From contig NC_045436.1 of the NCBI RefSeq assembly GCF_002776525.5, forward strand, positions 97,107,057 to 97,171,056: a stretch of DNA of 64,000 bases. The letters run 5' to 3'. The notes beneath the pieces are model-generated. The model saw only the letters and a program-made list of their open reading frames with translations, searched no databases and was not told the DNA's origin. The DNA comes from Piliocolobus tephrosceles. Taxonomy: Eukaryota > Chordata > Mammalia > Primates > Cercopithecidae. Shown piece by piece: positions 45,056 through 57,697 of this stretch (position 1 is its first letter; each line of letters opens with the position of its first letter). Position numbers and translations under genes: made by a program.

Positions 45056-45985
45056 AGCTGCATTAATCACAGGCTAACCAGAGAATCCTTGGGCCTTGAG
45101 TGAACATTGGAGGTAGCCTGCCAGTAAACTCCATTTTCCTGTGGTGATACTGATCATAGAATGAAGCTCCTCTGCCTGTGGAAAATGGAAGGAAGAATAG
45201 GGAGGATTGCATCTTTTCATTCAAGTGCTGTCTCAGCTGCAGTAGAACAGAATAGCACACAGATCTCTAAGGTTTATGACATGAGTCCTTTGCTCCTGGA
45301 CAGCATCTCCGGGTCTTCCTAGGGCCTGGAAGACTCGTCACATTGAAGGGAAGGACAGAAAAGGGGAAATCTAAGAATTATTGCTCCAACAGAGGAGGGA
45401 GGGGAATAGATAGGGTTAGAAAGATTATTCAAAGGGATAACAGAGAACTTCCTAAACCTAAAAGAAAGAAGATATCAATATCCAAATACAAACAGGTTAT
45501 AGAATACCAAGCAAATTCAAACCAAAAAAGACTAAATCAAGACCTTAGTAACCAAATTCCCAAAGATCAAGGATAAAGAATGAATTCTAAAAGCAGCAAA
45601 AGAAAAGAAACATAGAGGGAGCTCCAATAAGTCTGGCAGTAGACTTTTCAGTGGAAATCTTACAGGCTAGGATAGAGTGGCATGATATATTTAAAGTCTG
45701 GAGGAAAAATGTCACCCTAGAATAGTATATGCGGTAAAAATATCTGTCAAACATAAAGGAAAAATAAAAACTTCCCCAGACAAGCAAAAGATGAAGGATT
45801 TCATCAACAACAGATCTGTCCTACTAGAAATGCTAAAGGGAGTACTTTAATCAGAAAGAAAAGGATGTTAACGAGCAATAAGAAGTCATCTGAAGACACA
45901 AAACACTAATAGAAATTATGCAGAAAAACAGAATATTATAATACTATAACTGTGATTTGTAATCTACTCTTACTCTTTTTTTTTT
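45056..45985 (+). mobile_element. L1M LINE: 5'UTR and ORF1 C-terminal part
   Basis: Sense old L1. 45056-45360 matches an L1M 5'UTR ('aggctaaccagagaatcctt' near 45070, 'ctcctggacagcatctccgg' near 45293). 45420-45870 is the ORF1 C-terminal domain, with 'atcaatatccaaatacaaac' near 45474, 'agctccaataagtctggc' near 45620 and 'gacaagcaaaagatgaagga' near 45779. Residues such as DKQK..DFINN mark the ORF1p C-terminus (chaperone/RNA-binding part). Stops interrupt it. The ORF1-ORF2 spacer follows to 45985. The ORF1 N-terminus is missing. Confidence 0.75.
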
Positions 45986-46135
45986 GGTAAAGAAAATAAC
46001 GTTTTACTAAAATCAAAAATTATTTCCCAAAAGACATCTTTGAGTAAATGAAAAGATAAGCTACTGCCTGGGAAGACAATATTTTATATAAATAGCATAC
46101 TTTACTCTGTTTGCACCTTTCCCTATCCTTCTACT
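45986..46135. other. Spacer with possible L1 ORF2 trace
   Basis: 46050-46085 ('gataagctactgcctgggaa') resembles the ORF2 'ataagccacagactggga' block; the remainder is unassigned. Confidence 0.35.
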
Positions 46136-46292
46136 TTCTTTTTTTGTTATTATATTTGAAGTTCTGGGGTACATGTCCAAACGTGCAATTTTGTTACATA
46201 GGTATACATGTGCCATGGTGGTTTGCCGCGCCCATCAGCCCGTCATCTGCATTAGGTATTTCTCTTAATGCTATCCCCTCGCCAGTCCCCCA
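46136..46292 (-). mobile_element. L1PA 3'UTR stub, antisense
   Basis: About 155 bases: T-run, 'gaagttctggggtacatgtc' near 46158, 'gttacataggtatacatgtg' near 46193, 'gtttgccgcgcccatcagcc' near 46221, C-rich end. A heavily 5'-truncated young-type L1 inserted between old L1 pieces. No clear target duplication seen. Confidence 0.85.
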
Positions 46293-47485
46293 TCTCCCAA
46301 ACAAGAAAGGCAAAAATGGGTAAATGGGATTATATCAGGTTAGAAAACTTATGCACAGCAATGAAAACAATGATTAAAATGAAGAGATAACCCACAGAAC
46401 AGGATAAAATATTTGAAAACTCCCCATCTGACAAGGGATTAATAACCAGAATATATAAGGAGCTCAAAAAGCTCTGTAGGAAAAAATTATAATGATCCAA
46501 TTAAAAATGAGCAAAATATCTGAATAGTCATTTCCCAAAAGAAGATGTACAAATGGAAAACAGGCATACAAAAAGTACTCAACATCACTGATCATCAGAG
46601 AAATGCAAAACAAAACTATAATGAGTTATGATCCCATTTCAGTTAAAATAACTTTTATCCAAAAGATAGTCAATAACAAATGCTGGCGAGAATTTGGGGA
46701 AAAGGGAACATTTGTACGCTGTTGGTGGAAATGTATATTAGCATAACCACTATGGAAAACAGTTTAGAGGTTCCTCAAAACACTAAAAATAGAGCTACCA
46801 TATGATCCATCAATTCTGCTGCTGGGTATACAGCTAAAAGAGGGGAAATTGGTATATCAAAGACATATCTGCACTCTCATTTTTGTTGCAATACTGTGAA
46901 TAATAGCCCAGATTTGGAAGCAACCTGAGTGCTCAGCCACAGATGAGTGGTTACAGAAAAGGTAGTATAAGTACACAATGTAGTACTATTTAGTAATAAA
47001 AAAACTACCATTTGCAACATTGATTGAGCTAGAGATCATTATGTTAAGTAAATAAGGTAGGCACAGAGAAATAAACATTGCAAGTCCTCTCTTATTTGTG
47101 TGTGCAAAAATGGAAAGAAATGAACTCATCAAGATAGAAAGTAGAAAGATTGCTACCTGAGACTGGCAAGGGCAGTGGAGGAATGCGAGGGAGAGGAGGG
47201 TTAATGGATACAAATACATGGTTGAAAAGCATAACTAAGACTTAACTATTTGATGACACAGCAGGGTAACAATAGTTAATTTAATTCTACCTTTAAAACA
47301 AAAGAGGAGTATAATTGGATTGTTTGTAACACAAAGGATAAATGCTTGAGGGGATGGAGTCGCCATTTTTCATGATGTAATTACTATGCATCACATGTCT
47401 GTATCAAAATATATTAGGTACCCCAGAAATATGCACACCTACTATGTACCCACAAAAGCTAAATATTTAAAAAGTGACTTAGAAT
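46293..47485 (+). mobile_element. L1MA-like LINE 3' end
   Basis: Sense ORF2 end ('gggattatatcaggttagaa' near 46326, 'ctgacaagggattaataacc' near 46429), then the 3'UTR with 'ataattggattgtttgtaac' near 47311 and 'acccacaaaagctaaatatt' at the end, wording typical of L1MA. Frames are broken throughout. The next L1 begins within ten bases of its A-rich tail. Confidence 0.88.
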
Positions 47486-47494
47486 GAATTCAAA

Positions 47495-50400
47495 TTAACA
47501 ATCTAGCCTCACACATAAAAGAACCAGAAGAAATAAAAATAAAAATAAAAATTGCATAAGAAAATAAATAATTGAAATTAGAAAAAACTGAATGGATCAA
47601 GATGCAAAAATCCAATGAAAGATTAATGAAACTGAGATTTGGTTTTTTTGAAAGAAAATATAAAATCTAGAGATACATACCTAGAATAACAAAGAAAGAG
47701 AAAGATCTAAATAATCACAATCAGAAACAGCAAACATGATATTACTATTAATCCTGAAGAAATACAGAAGACTCTCAGAAACTACTATGAACATTTTTAA
47801 ACAAAGAAATTAGAAAATCTACAGTAAATGGATAAATTCCTGGAAGCACACAATCTCCCAAGATTGAATCTCAAGAGATATATTGAAATCCTGAATAGAC
47901 TAATATAAACTTGTAAAATTAAATCAATATTAAATAACTACCAACCAAAAAGAGTCATGGAATATATACATTTACAGCCAAATTCAACCAGATATACAAA
48001 GAAGAACTGATTCCAATCTTATTAACACTGTTTCAAAAAATTAAGGAGGAGGATCTCCCCACTAACTCACTATGAAACCAGCGTTAGCCTCATACCAAAA
48101 TCTGTCAGAGACACAATAAACAAAAACTAACTATAGACCAATATCCCAGATCAACATAGACACAAAAATCCTCAACAAAATAGTAATAAACTAAATCCAG
48201 TAGCAAATCTAAAAGCAAATATACCATGATGAGGAAGGCTTTATTCCAGGGATATAAAGCTGGTTCAACATACACAAGGCAATAAATATGATTCTACACA
48301 TAATCAGAATAAAAGACAAAAAGCATGTAATTATCTCAACAGACATAGAAAAATCTTTCTATAAAATCTATTATTCCTTCATGACAAAAACCCTCAACAG
48401 ACTAGGCATCAAAGGAACATATCTCGAAATAATAAGAACCATGTGTGAAAAACCCACATCCAAAATCATACTGAATGGGCAAAGGTTGGAACCATTCCCC
48501 TTTAGAACTGGAAAAAGACAAGGATGCCCACTCTAGCCACCCCTATTTAACATAATACTACAAGTCCTAGCTAGATAAGTCAGGCAAGAGAAAGGGATAA
48601 AAGGCATCCAAATGGAAAAAGAAGAAATCAAACTATCTCTTCTCACAGACTTTATATTTTTACCCAGAAAACCCAAAATATTCTGCCAAAACAGCTGCTA
48701 GAACTGAAAAAACAATTCTAGTGAGGTTTTGGGATACAAATAAATGAACAAAAAGCCAGTAGCATTTTTACATACCAATAATGACAAGGCTGAGTCAAAT
48801 CAAGAACACAACAGCCACAAAGAAAGCAAAATATGCAAGAATACAGCTAACCAAGGAGGTGAAATATCTCTACCAGCAGAACTGCAAAATACTGCTGAGA
48901 GAAGTCAGAGATGACACAAATGGAAAAACATTTTATCCTCATGAATTGAACAAATCAATATCATTATTATTAATTTCATACATCCAAAAGCAAGTTACAG
49001 ATTCAATGCTATTCTTACCAAATTACCAATGTCATTTTTTCACAGAAATAGAAAACACTATTTAAAAAATTATATGGAAGTAAAAGTGAACTCAAATAGC
49101 CAAAGCAATCATGAGCAAAAAGCGCATAACCAGAGGCATCACACTGCCCAATGTCAAACTATGTCATAAGACTACACTCTCCAAAACAGGATGGTATTTG
49201 TACAAAAACAGACACATAGACCAAAGGAACAGAATAGAAATCTCAGAAATAAAGCCATACACCCACAAGCATCTGATCTTTAACAAAGCTGAGAAAAACA
49301 ACCAATGGGCAAAGGACTCCCTATTCAATAAGTGGTGCTGGGATAACCGGCTAGCCATACACAGAGAAATCAAACTAGACCCTTATATTTTACTACATGC
49401 AAAATTTAACTCAAGATGGATTAAATATATAAATGCAATACCAAAATTCTAAAAATCTTAGAAGAAAACCTAGAAAATACCCATCTTAACACTGGACTGG
49501 AAAAAAAAATTTGGGTAAGTCCTCAAAAGCAATTGTAACAAAAATAAAAATTGACAATTGAGACTCAATTAAACTAAAGAGTTTCTGCACAGCAAAAGAA
49601 ACAATCAGCAGGGAAAACAGAAAACCTACAGAAAGGGAAAATATATTTGCAAATCATGTACCCAACAAAGGCCTAGTATTCAGAATCCATAAGGAACTTA
49701 AATAAATCAACAGGCAAAAACAAACAACCCCATTAGAAAAATGGGCAGAGAATATAAACAAACATTTCTCAAAAGAAGACATACAAGCACTCAACAAACA
49801 CATGAAAAAATGTTCATCATTATCAGCAGTCATCAGAGAAATGCAAATCAAAGCCAAAATGAAATACCATCTCATACCAGTCAGAATGACTATTATTAAA
49901 ATGTCAAAACAAATGGATGCCGGTGATGGTTTGGAGAAAAGGGAATGCTTATGTACATCATTGGCGGGATGTAATTTAGTTCAGCCATTTTACAGAGTAG
50001 TTTGAAGATTTCTCAAAAAAATTAAAATGGCTATATTCAACCAATTAGTTCCATTACTGGGTATATATCTAAAGGAAGATAAATCATTCTACCAAAAAGA
50101 CACATACACTCATACGTTCATCACTGCACTATTCACAATAACAACAACATGGAATCAAGCCTGTTGCCCATGAATGGTTGACTGGAGAAAGAAATGTGCT
50201 ACATACACACCATAGAATACTACACAGCCATAAAAAGGATAAAAACATATACTTTACATCATCATGGATGCAGTTGGATGCCATTATTCTGTGTGAATTA
50301 AGGGAGGTGGAGAAAACAAAATAGAGAAAGTTCTTACTTATAAGTGGGAGCTAAGCATTGAGCACACATGGTCATAAATATGGGAACAACAGTCACTTCA

Positions 50401-50572
50401 GGCTTCTAGAGGCAAGAAGGAGAGAGGTGAGTGTGGTTTGAAAACTGCCTGCTGGGTACTATGCTCAGTACATGATCTGTACCCCTTCAGCATCACACAA
50501 TATGCCCATCTAACAAACCAGCACATATACCCCCTGTATCTAAAATAAAAGTTGAGATTCTTTTTAAAAAGT
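47495..50572 (+). mobile_element. L1PB-like LINE, 3.1 kb, 5'-truncated
   Basis: Longest L1 in the window: from upstream of the reverse transcriptase ('gaaactgagatttggttttt' near 47629) through RT and the ORF2 C-terminus to the 3'UTR ('aactgcctgctgggtactat' near 50443, 'catatacccc ctgtatctaa' near 50524) and an A-rich tail. It sits directly downstream of the L1MA 3' end, a common target for L1 (A-rich tail). Confidence 0.93.
47600..50310 (+). pseudogene. L1 ORF2 relic with dead reverse transcriptase
   Basis: Frame fragments at 48288-48536 (82 codons), 48781-49065 (94) and 49111-49452 (113) are L1 ORF2. The first ends with RQGCPL, the RT motif, and is cut by TAG at once. The catalytic F/YADD position, about 48631-48660, now reads LLTDF, so two essential aspartates are not both present. 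ORF2p normally has endonuclease, RT and a Cys-rich C-terminal region; the endonuclease is absent here. Not functional. Confidence 0.85.
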
Positions 50573-50574
50573 AA

Positions 50575-51400
50575 AACGACAAACTACAGATTGGGAGAAA
50601 ATATTTGCAATTCTTATATCTCATACGTGTCTAGTATTCATAATAAACGAAGAATGCTTTCAACTTATTCACATAAAGTCAAATAACTTAACTTTTAAAT
50701 GGTAAAGGACTTGAATAGACATTTATCCAAAGAAACAATATAAACGACTGCCAAACACATCATTAGTTTGAGAAATGCAAATGCAAATCACAGTGAGATA
50801 CCATTTCACACTTACTAGGACAACTATACTAAAAAATAGAAGGTAAAAAGTGTTAGCAATGATCTAAAGAAACTAAAATCCTTGCACATTTCTGGTGAGA
50901 ATGTAAAATTTTACAACTATTGTGGAAAACAGTTTGAGGGTCCCTAATAAAGTTAGAGATACAATGACCACGTGATCCACTTGTTCTGTTTCTAGATATT
51001 TATCTAACATAATTGAAAGGGTGCACAAACAAATTTATATTCATGCATGTTCAATAGCAAGAGGAACCAAATCCAATGTTCATAAATAAATACACGGATA
51101 AATAAATCATGACAAATCATACAATCAAATACTTTTTCATAAAAAGAAATGAGATACTGATATATGCTTCAGCACTGATGAACCTCAAAAGCATGATTCT
51201 AAATGAGAAGAGCTGGGCACAAAAGGTCACTTATTGTATGACTCCATTTATGTGAAATGCTTAGAATAGGTAAATCCATATACATAAAACATACTGGATT
51301 TGCCAGTGGCTGGAAAGAGGGCTGGATTTGGAAGCTGCTTATTGGGTATTCAGTTTCTTTTGGGGGTGTTAGAGGTACCAAAGCACTATGAACCTAGTAA
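50575..51400 (+). mobile_element. L1M (ME/MD-like) LINE 3' part
   Basis: Old sense L1: 'acagattgggagaaaatatt' near 50586, 'gggtccctaataaagttaga' near 50938, 'tgtatgactccatttatgtg' near 51235, and 'ccagtggctggaaagagg' near 51302, the beginning of an L1ME/L1MD-type 3'UTR. It is cut off before the 3' terminus. Confidence 0.75.
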
Positions 51401-52414
51401 GTGCCATTTAATTTTTCACTTTAAACTAATTAATATTATATTGTGTGAATTTTCCTTCAATATAAATATCAGTCATAAGTTTGATGAGATATCTATGAAT
51501 GATTTAGCATTTTGTAAAATCATTTCAAAGCCTTTTGGTACATATTGCAAGACGTGTCTCTAAAGAGAAAATGTTGACTATTTTCTTTTTCTTCAAACAT
51601 TGATTTTTCACAATTCTTAGTATTGGTTGTCCTTGTTATTTTTTTTCTTGTTGTTGTAAATGAACTAAATTGAAAAGTTTAAAATTGTGAAATATAAAAG
51701 CAACACATTAAATATGGAAAGTTTGTGATCAAATTCTAAAAATTACCATACATAACTCTCAGTACTGTTTGCTAAAAGTCAATCTGAGATGAAATTCTAG
51801 TTTCATCTTTTCCCAAACGTAGTACATCGGATAGGCAATTTTTGTTTCCAAACCTGTTTTCTTTGGAAATGGTAAAATTTAGGAATTAGAATGTGATTAA
51901 TGATGTAATTGTCATGAATTTTTTGAGAAATTAAATGTATGACTATATATAAATAAATAAGAATTAAAGTTGCAGAAAATTGTAATTGGCAAAAATGGAT
52001 AAATGATAATGACAATAGTTGTAATTGTTGTTATTTTCTATCATCTTCTTGAATTGTAGGTTTAACCTACCTCTTCTTCCCCCTAAATTGAAATGGTAAT
52101 TTCGTTGTTGGCTAAATATATATCTCCTGTCACCACATCATACTTGTTAAAAATTCATTCGATAATTCTATCTTGTTTAGTTTTGATTAAACCATTCCTG
52201 TTTAAAACTTTGAAGATTATAAAATGCAATAACTCATATTTAAATGTACTCAAATGTATATTCAATAGTATAGTTATTATTGTAAATTCACAGACAAAAT
52301 AACTCAATGATTCGTTCTCCTAAAGTCAATTATTTCTTAATACAGAGTTCGTTAGTCGAACAAATATTATTTGACTAGAAAGTCATTAGTTACATGTTTA
52401 GGATAAAAACCATT
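51401..52414. other. Unassigned AT-rich DNA
   Basis: 1 kb with no gene or named repeat recognised. Confidence 0.45.
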
Positions 52415-52875
52415 TGAAATTCCTGTCATTTGTGACGAAATAGATGGAACTGGAGAACATTATGTTAAATAAAATAGGCCAGGAAGAGAAAGCTAAACAT
52501 CATGTTCTCAGTCATACCTGGAAACTAAAAAAAGTTCATATCATGGAAGTCTACAGTAGAACAGAGAATACTAAAGGCTGGGGAAGGGAGAATAAGAAGA
52601 GGTTTATTAAAGGATACAAAATTACCGCTAGATAGGAGGAATAAATTCTAGTGTCCTCTACCACTGTAAGATGACTGTAGTTAACAATAATGCATTATAT
52701 AGTTTTGAATAGATAGAAGAAGGATATTGAATGTTCCCAAAACAATGAAAAATGTTTGAGATGATGGATATGTTAATTACCCCACCTGATCGCTATGTAT
52801 GTATCAAAACATCATATGCACCATATAAATATGTACAATTATTTTACATCAATTAAATATCAAAATAAATGTATA
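52415..52875 (+). mobile_element. L1MB/L1MC 3' end
   Basis: Sense L1M 3' end: 'atggaactggagaacattat' near 52444, 'aggataggaggaataaattc' type block near 52631, 'tgtagttaacaataatgcat' near 52676, 'gatgatggatatgttaatta' near 52760, and 'tcaaaataaatg' at the end. It parallels the 3'UTR at 2300-2750, so the two belong to related subfamilies. Confidence 0.85.
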
Positions 52876-54374
52876 AACATATAAGAAAACAAGTACTATG
52901 TGTAAGAACAACATAAGTTAATAGTTATATTTCAAAAAGGAAAGCCCAGTGAAATGCATGTTAATTTCACCAATTGCTTTATCTAACAAGACATTTACTA
53001 TGAATATAATATATTTTCTTACCATAATATTGTGGTTGACATTAAGGTATCTGTTTGTAGAGGACATTCATTTCAGTAGATTTAACATTGTTCTATCCTT
53101 TCTGCATGGTAGAAAGTAGATAAAAGTCCTGTAGTATTCTTTCCTTATGAATTGTGGGTGAGGGAACACATTTTAGTTCACAGCAAAAAAAATACACCTT
53201 TTGATGTAAACATCCTTTCATTGAATTTCAGTATCAGTATAATGGAATATATTTTTAAAAATTCCATGGTTCAAAGAGGAAAATATTTACATTTTTTCAT
53301 ATTTACACAATTTGGAATTATATTAACTCTTCATATAAAAATCTGTGTTTTAAAATATTACTGTGGATAAATACACATTACTTAAAATAATTTTCAAAAC
53401 AGCAAAATACAGAATGAGACAAAGTGCTGATGGAGAAGATATCTACCCATCAACAAACCATTAGCAATTCTAGCTTACGCTCTACAATAAAACATGCTGT
53501 GTAGAAGTGATTGCATTTGAAGTTATTGGTACATTTGAATGCAAACTACCCAACCATGAAAAATGAGGCTTCCATTTGCTATAAAAATAAATTAAGAGGC
53601 AATGCTTTGCTGGCAAAGCCGTTTGAGCACCTCAGTTCATAACTATTCATGGTAGTATTAACAGATGTCTTTGCTTACACTGTGAGCTGCCTTATGATAT
53701 TGTTATATTCAGCATTACTTTATATCTAAAGTGAATGTAGGAAACTTGTTTTAGGATATAATAAAACCTATCCCAATGTAGAGATCCTGTGGGAAATTAT
53801 ACAATAATGTTACCTACATAACTAATTTTCTTCTTATGAAATCATGATTCCCACTACAGTTTTAGAGCTATTGAAACTATTGTTTAGTATCACCATTTCC
53901 ATGTTAATATCTCAGTAAATCACAAAATTGTAATACTTGGTGCAGAAAGTGAGCCATTTCTTTTGGGAACATGAGTTTTCACTTCTAAATAAAAAGTTGC
54001 ATGAAGTGAATACTAAGTATGTTTCATGTTGCTTATCAATATTAAAATTACTTTTTTCTTAAAATAAGAACTTTCTCCAAATTAAGGCATGAAGCTGGGG
54101 ACTAGTATATTTAAAATAACAGAGATTTAAGAAAAAATATAATTGTTGCTTTTGCCGATTCTCTATTGATTTAAAATTTCTAGAAAATATTTAAGAATAT
54201 GCTCAAGTAATAACTTTTAAAATACTGTCATCAAAGTGCACACACACAGTGAAAAGCAGTGAATGTGGTGCAGAGATTAAATAGTTTGCATTAACAAAAA
54301 CAAGCAACAACAATAATCTTTAAAAAAAAATTTACTAGACATATGAGGTACAAAAATTGTATGTGTTTAAAAAA
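52876..54374. other. 1.5 kb without recognised feature
   Basis: AT-rich, no frame with a domain, no named repeat. Confidence 0.45.
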
Positions 54375-54490
54375 TACATTCCTGGATCTCTGTTTCCTCA
54401 TGCCTAGAATAAAGATAATAATTCACATTCCATGCAAGGATTAATTTAGATAAGCATTAGAAAAATATACAGTTGATGTGGCAAATGTAG
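54375..54490 (+). mobile_element. MIR SINE fragment
   Basis: 'ctctgtttcctcatgcctag' near 54388 and 'aaagataataattcacattc' near 54411, then 'aaggattaatttagataag', the core of a sense MIR. Short and diverged. Confidence 0.6.
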
Positions 54491-55338
54491 TATCTGCTTG
54501 AAAGGTTATATTTTATCCTCTTGAGTTAATTATTTCTCTTTGCATTTGTCTCTGAGGACATATACCATTACCCATACTTATTGAAAACATAGCTACCGAA
54601 AGACCCATGAAATTTTCCTTTGTATTACTTTAGGCCTCAGTTGGTATTGGAAACAGTAGTAGACAGTAATAATTCAGGATGAAGAGCTTTTCAGCCATAA
54701 TCTCATAAAAAACGATGGCAAAAACAGAAAAACTAAAAGATAAGTAAACTACACATTGAAAATAAAACAACTTCTTCACCCCTTCCCATTATTTTGCCAG
54801 AATATCAGAGCTCCTTGTGCAAATTCAGATGACTTTTACCAAGTAATCTTAAACAGTTTTGAGTCTTTCTCTTTTGTAGATATGCTATGTAATATTATTA
54901 ATTAGTATGGAATTTGATAATCCTGAAAAGTTGAAGATAAATCTGATTAGAATGAACCCATACATACCCAATTTCCTTGTCTATACCATGAATAATATAC
55001 TTCTTTCTGCTTACATAGAAGAATAAAAACTAGTCATTATTAGTAGGAAGCATATAACCCAGTTGGTGAGACAAAACAGACAAGAGACTGCATGGTGAAA
55101 CAATTTCTTAGAAATATGAAACAGTATGTATTACTTATATGCTAATGGTCATGAGCATTGAAAAAATTGCAAAATGAGACATAGCTCTTGATCAATACAA
55201 TGAAAGTATGACTGAAAGAAAGTGCAAAAACGATAGCAAATTTAGTTGAAATAGCTTTTGTCATATACTACTAAAGCTGAACAAGGTTGAACATATGTAT
55301 TTCAGCTATAATAATAGATATTTCTTTCCTATATAATA
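54491..55338. other. Unassigned DNA
   Basis: No gene or named repeat recognised. Confidence 0.4.
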
Positions 55339-55622
55339 TTTTGTTTTTTGAGACTGAGTCTTGCTCTGTCACCCAGGCTGGAGTGCAGTGGCAGGATCTT
55401 GGCTCACTGAAACCTCTGCCTCCCGTGTTCAAACGATTCTCCTGGCCCAGCCTCCCGAGCAGCTGGAACTCTAGGCATGGACCACGATGTCTGGCTAATT
55501 TTAGATGAGATGAGGTTTCACCATGTTGGCCAGGCTGATCACGAACTCCTGACCTCAAGTGATCTGCCCTCCTCAGTCTTACAAAGTTCTGGGATTACAG
55601 ACATGAGCCACTGTGCCCAGCC
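55339..55622 (-). mobile_element. Alu SINE, antisense
   Basis: Antisense Alu: 'gagactgagtcttgctctgt' near 55349, 'caccatgttggccaggctga' near 55519, ends 'gagccactgtgcccagcct'. The flanks ('cctatataatatttt' and 'cctttatatattttt') may be a decayed target duplication. Overlapping frames are Alu-derived. Confidence 0.93.
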
Positions 55623-55635
55623 TCCTTTATATATT

Positions 55636-56400
55636 TTTTTAAATTGTGGTAAAATATATATAATAGAAAAATTTACCATTGTAACCATTTATAGGTCTAC
55701 AATTTAGTGGCTTTAAGTAAATCACACTGTCCAATTATTACCACCATCCATCATCACCAGAACTTTTCTCATCTTACCGAACTGAAACTACTCATTAAAC
55801 AATAAATCCTACCTTATGTTTCTATGCATTTATTTATTCTAGGCACCTCTTATAAGTAGAATAATATCATATTTGTTCTTTTGTGACTGGCTTATTTCAC
55901 TTAGCATAATATATTCAGCGTCCACTCATATGGTAGCACATGCCAGAGTTTCCTTGCTTTTAAAGGCTGGTTAATATTCCACTGAAGTTATATACCACAT
56001 TTTGTTTATTTATTAATCCATCAGTGGACACTTGAGTTGCTTTCACCTTTTAGCTATTGTGAATAATGCTATTATAAATATGGGTGTACAAAAATTTCTG
56101 TTTGAGTACTTTATTTTCAATTCATTTTGTATAGATGAATAAAATTGCTGGATTGTATGGATTCTATTTTTAATTTTTAGAGGAATTTCCATGCTCTATT
56201 TCATAGTGGCTACATCATCTATCATTTCCAACAACAGAGCACAAGGATTCCAATTTCTCTACAGCATAATCAACATATACATATTATATATATGTATATA
56301 AATAATAGCTACCTAATGCAAAGTCATATCTCATCTTTTCATATGCTTATTGGTTGTACGTATATCTTCTTTGAAAAGTTTGTCTATTCAAGCACATGTA
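55636..56400 (-). mobile_element. L1M (MC/ME-like) LINE, antisense
   Basis: Antisense old L1: 'ttgtggtaaaatatatataa' near 55645, 'gactggcttatttcacttag' near 55885, 'cttttagctattgtgaataa' near 56047, 'attgctggattgtatggatt' near 56143, 'gcttattggttgtacgtata' near 56345. From 3'UTR into ORF2. Confidence 0.82.
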
Positions 56401-57000
56401 AATATATACTATGTATTATATGTCAAGTGTGCTTCCATAAATATTTACTTAAAAATACATCAAAAGTTTGAAAAGTGTTTAAATCCAAATGATTTTATTA
56501 GTAAAATCTCTAAACTTTCAGAAAATACTATATTCTCAAGCTATATAATCTAAAGATACATCTATCTCAATTATTTTATTGTAACTAGGAAAGATAAAAA
56601 CTCTAACAAAGTAGAGTACCAAGAAATCTCAACTATTTAAAATGCATATTAAAAGGAAACATAATGCCAAGAATTCAAATTCGGTATCATAGAAAAATGC
56701 TAATTAAATTATTTAATATTCATATTTTTGAGTGTTGAAATATATTTTGAGTGTTCTGGATACTGAAGTAAAAAGTCCTTCAAACTAGGCAGTCTTTTTT
56801 CATATGAACCTTCATTGAGTTTAGATTCTGGTCACAGAGATTATGTAATCAAAAGTATAGAATAGGAATAAATGTTGACTTTTCTCAAATGACATTCAAT
56901 GTGTTTGTTTCAGATTAGAATAAATAATTAATTGTACTTATCAGTGCATATCTCAGTATCAAAAATTGTGTCACTATATATGTCAATATCATAAAGCACA
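56401..57000. other. Unassigned AT-rich DNA
   Basis: No gene or named repeat recognised. Confidence 0.4.
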
Positions 57001-57002
57001 TC

Positions 57003-57137
57003 ATGCTGGGCATCATGGTTCATGCCTATAATCCCAGTGATTTGGGAGGCCAAGGCAGAAGCACCATTTGAGGTCAGGATCTCAAGACCAACCTGAGTAA
57101 CACAGTGAGACACTGTCTCCACAAAAAGTAAATTAAG
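57003..57137 (+). mobile_element. Alu left-arm/FLAM fragment
   Basis: 'gctgggcatcatggttcatg' at 57006, 'gggaggccaaggcagaagca' near 57043, 'cacagtgagacactgtctcc' near 57101, then a short A-rich end. Only the left monomer is present; free monomer or truncated Alu cannot be decided. Confidence 0.8.
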
Positions 57138-57239
57138 TGCTGGAAACTGTTGCCATTCTGTAAGTGACACCCTCTTTCAAAGAAAAGACAGGGAGAGATC
57201 TGGAGACCTTTATTAGTACAACATTTTTTCTGTCATTAT

Positions 57240-57695
57240 GACTTTTCTTTGGTTAGAAATTTTCCCAGCTTTACTGAGGTATAAATTAACAAATACAAAT
57301 TGTATATATTTAAGGTGTATAACATGTACATATACATTGTGAAATCAAGCTTATTAACATACCCATTGCTTCATATATTTACTTATTTATGGTGAGAACA
57401 TTTAAGATTTTGTCTCTTAGCAAATTTCAAAGATAGAATACAGTATTATTAGCTATAGTCACCATGCTGTACCTTAGATCTCCATAATTCATTTATACTG
57501 CAAAATTGAAAATGTGTACCCTTCTATCAAAATTTCCCCATTTTTCCTACCCAAAGTCCCTGGCAACTGCCTTATGAGGTCATCGTTTTTAGATTCCACA
57601 TATAAAAAGAGAGATAAAGCAGTATTTGTTTTTCTGTGCTTAGCTTATTTCACCTTGTGTAGTGTTCTACAGGTTTTTTGATGTTGCAACAAACG
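57240..57695 (-). mobile_element. L1MB-like 3'UTR, antisense
   Basis: Antisense L1M 3' end: 'cagctttactgaggtataaa' near 57269, 'tatatttaaggtgtataaca' near 57304, 'agctatagtcaccatgctgt' near 57452, 'tgtgcttagcttatttcacc' near 57635. It ends where younger L1PA ORF2 sequence begins. Confidence 0.8.
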
Positions 57696-57697
57696 AC

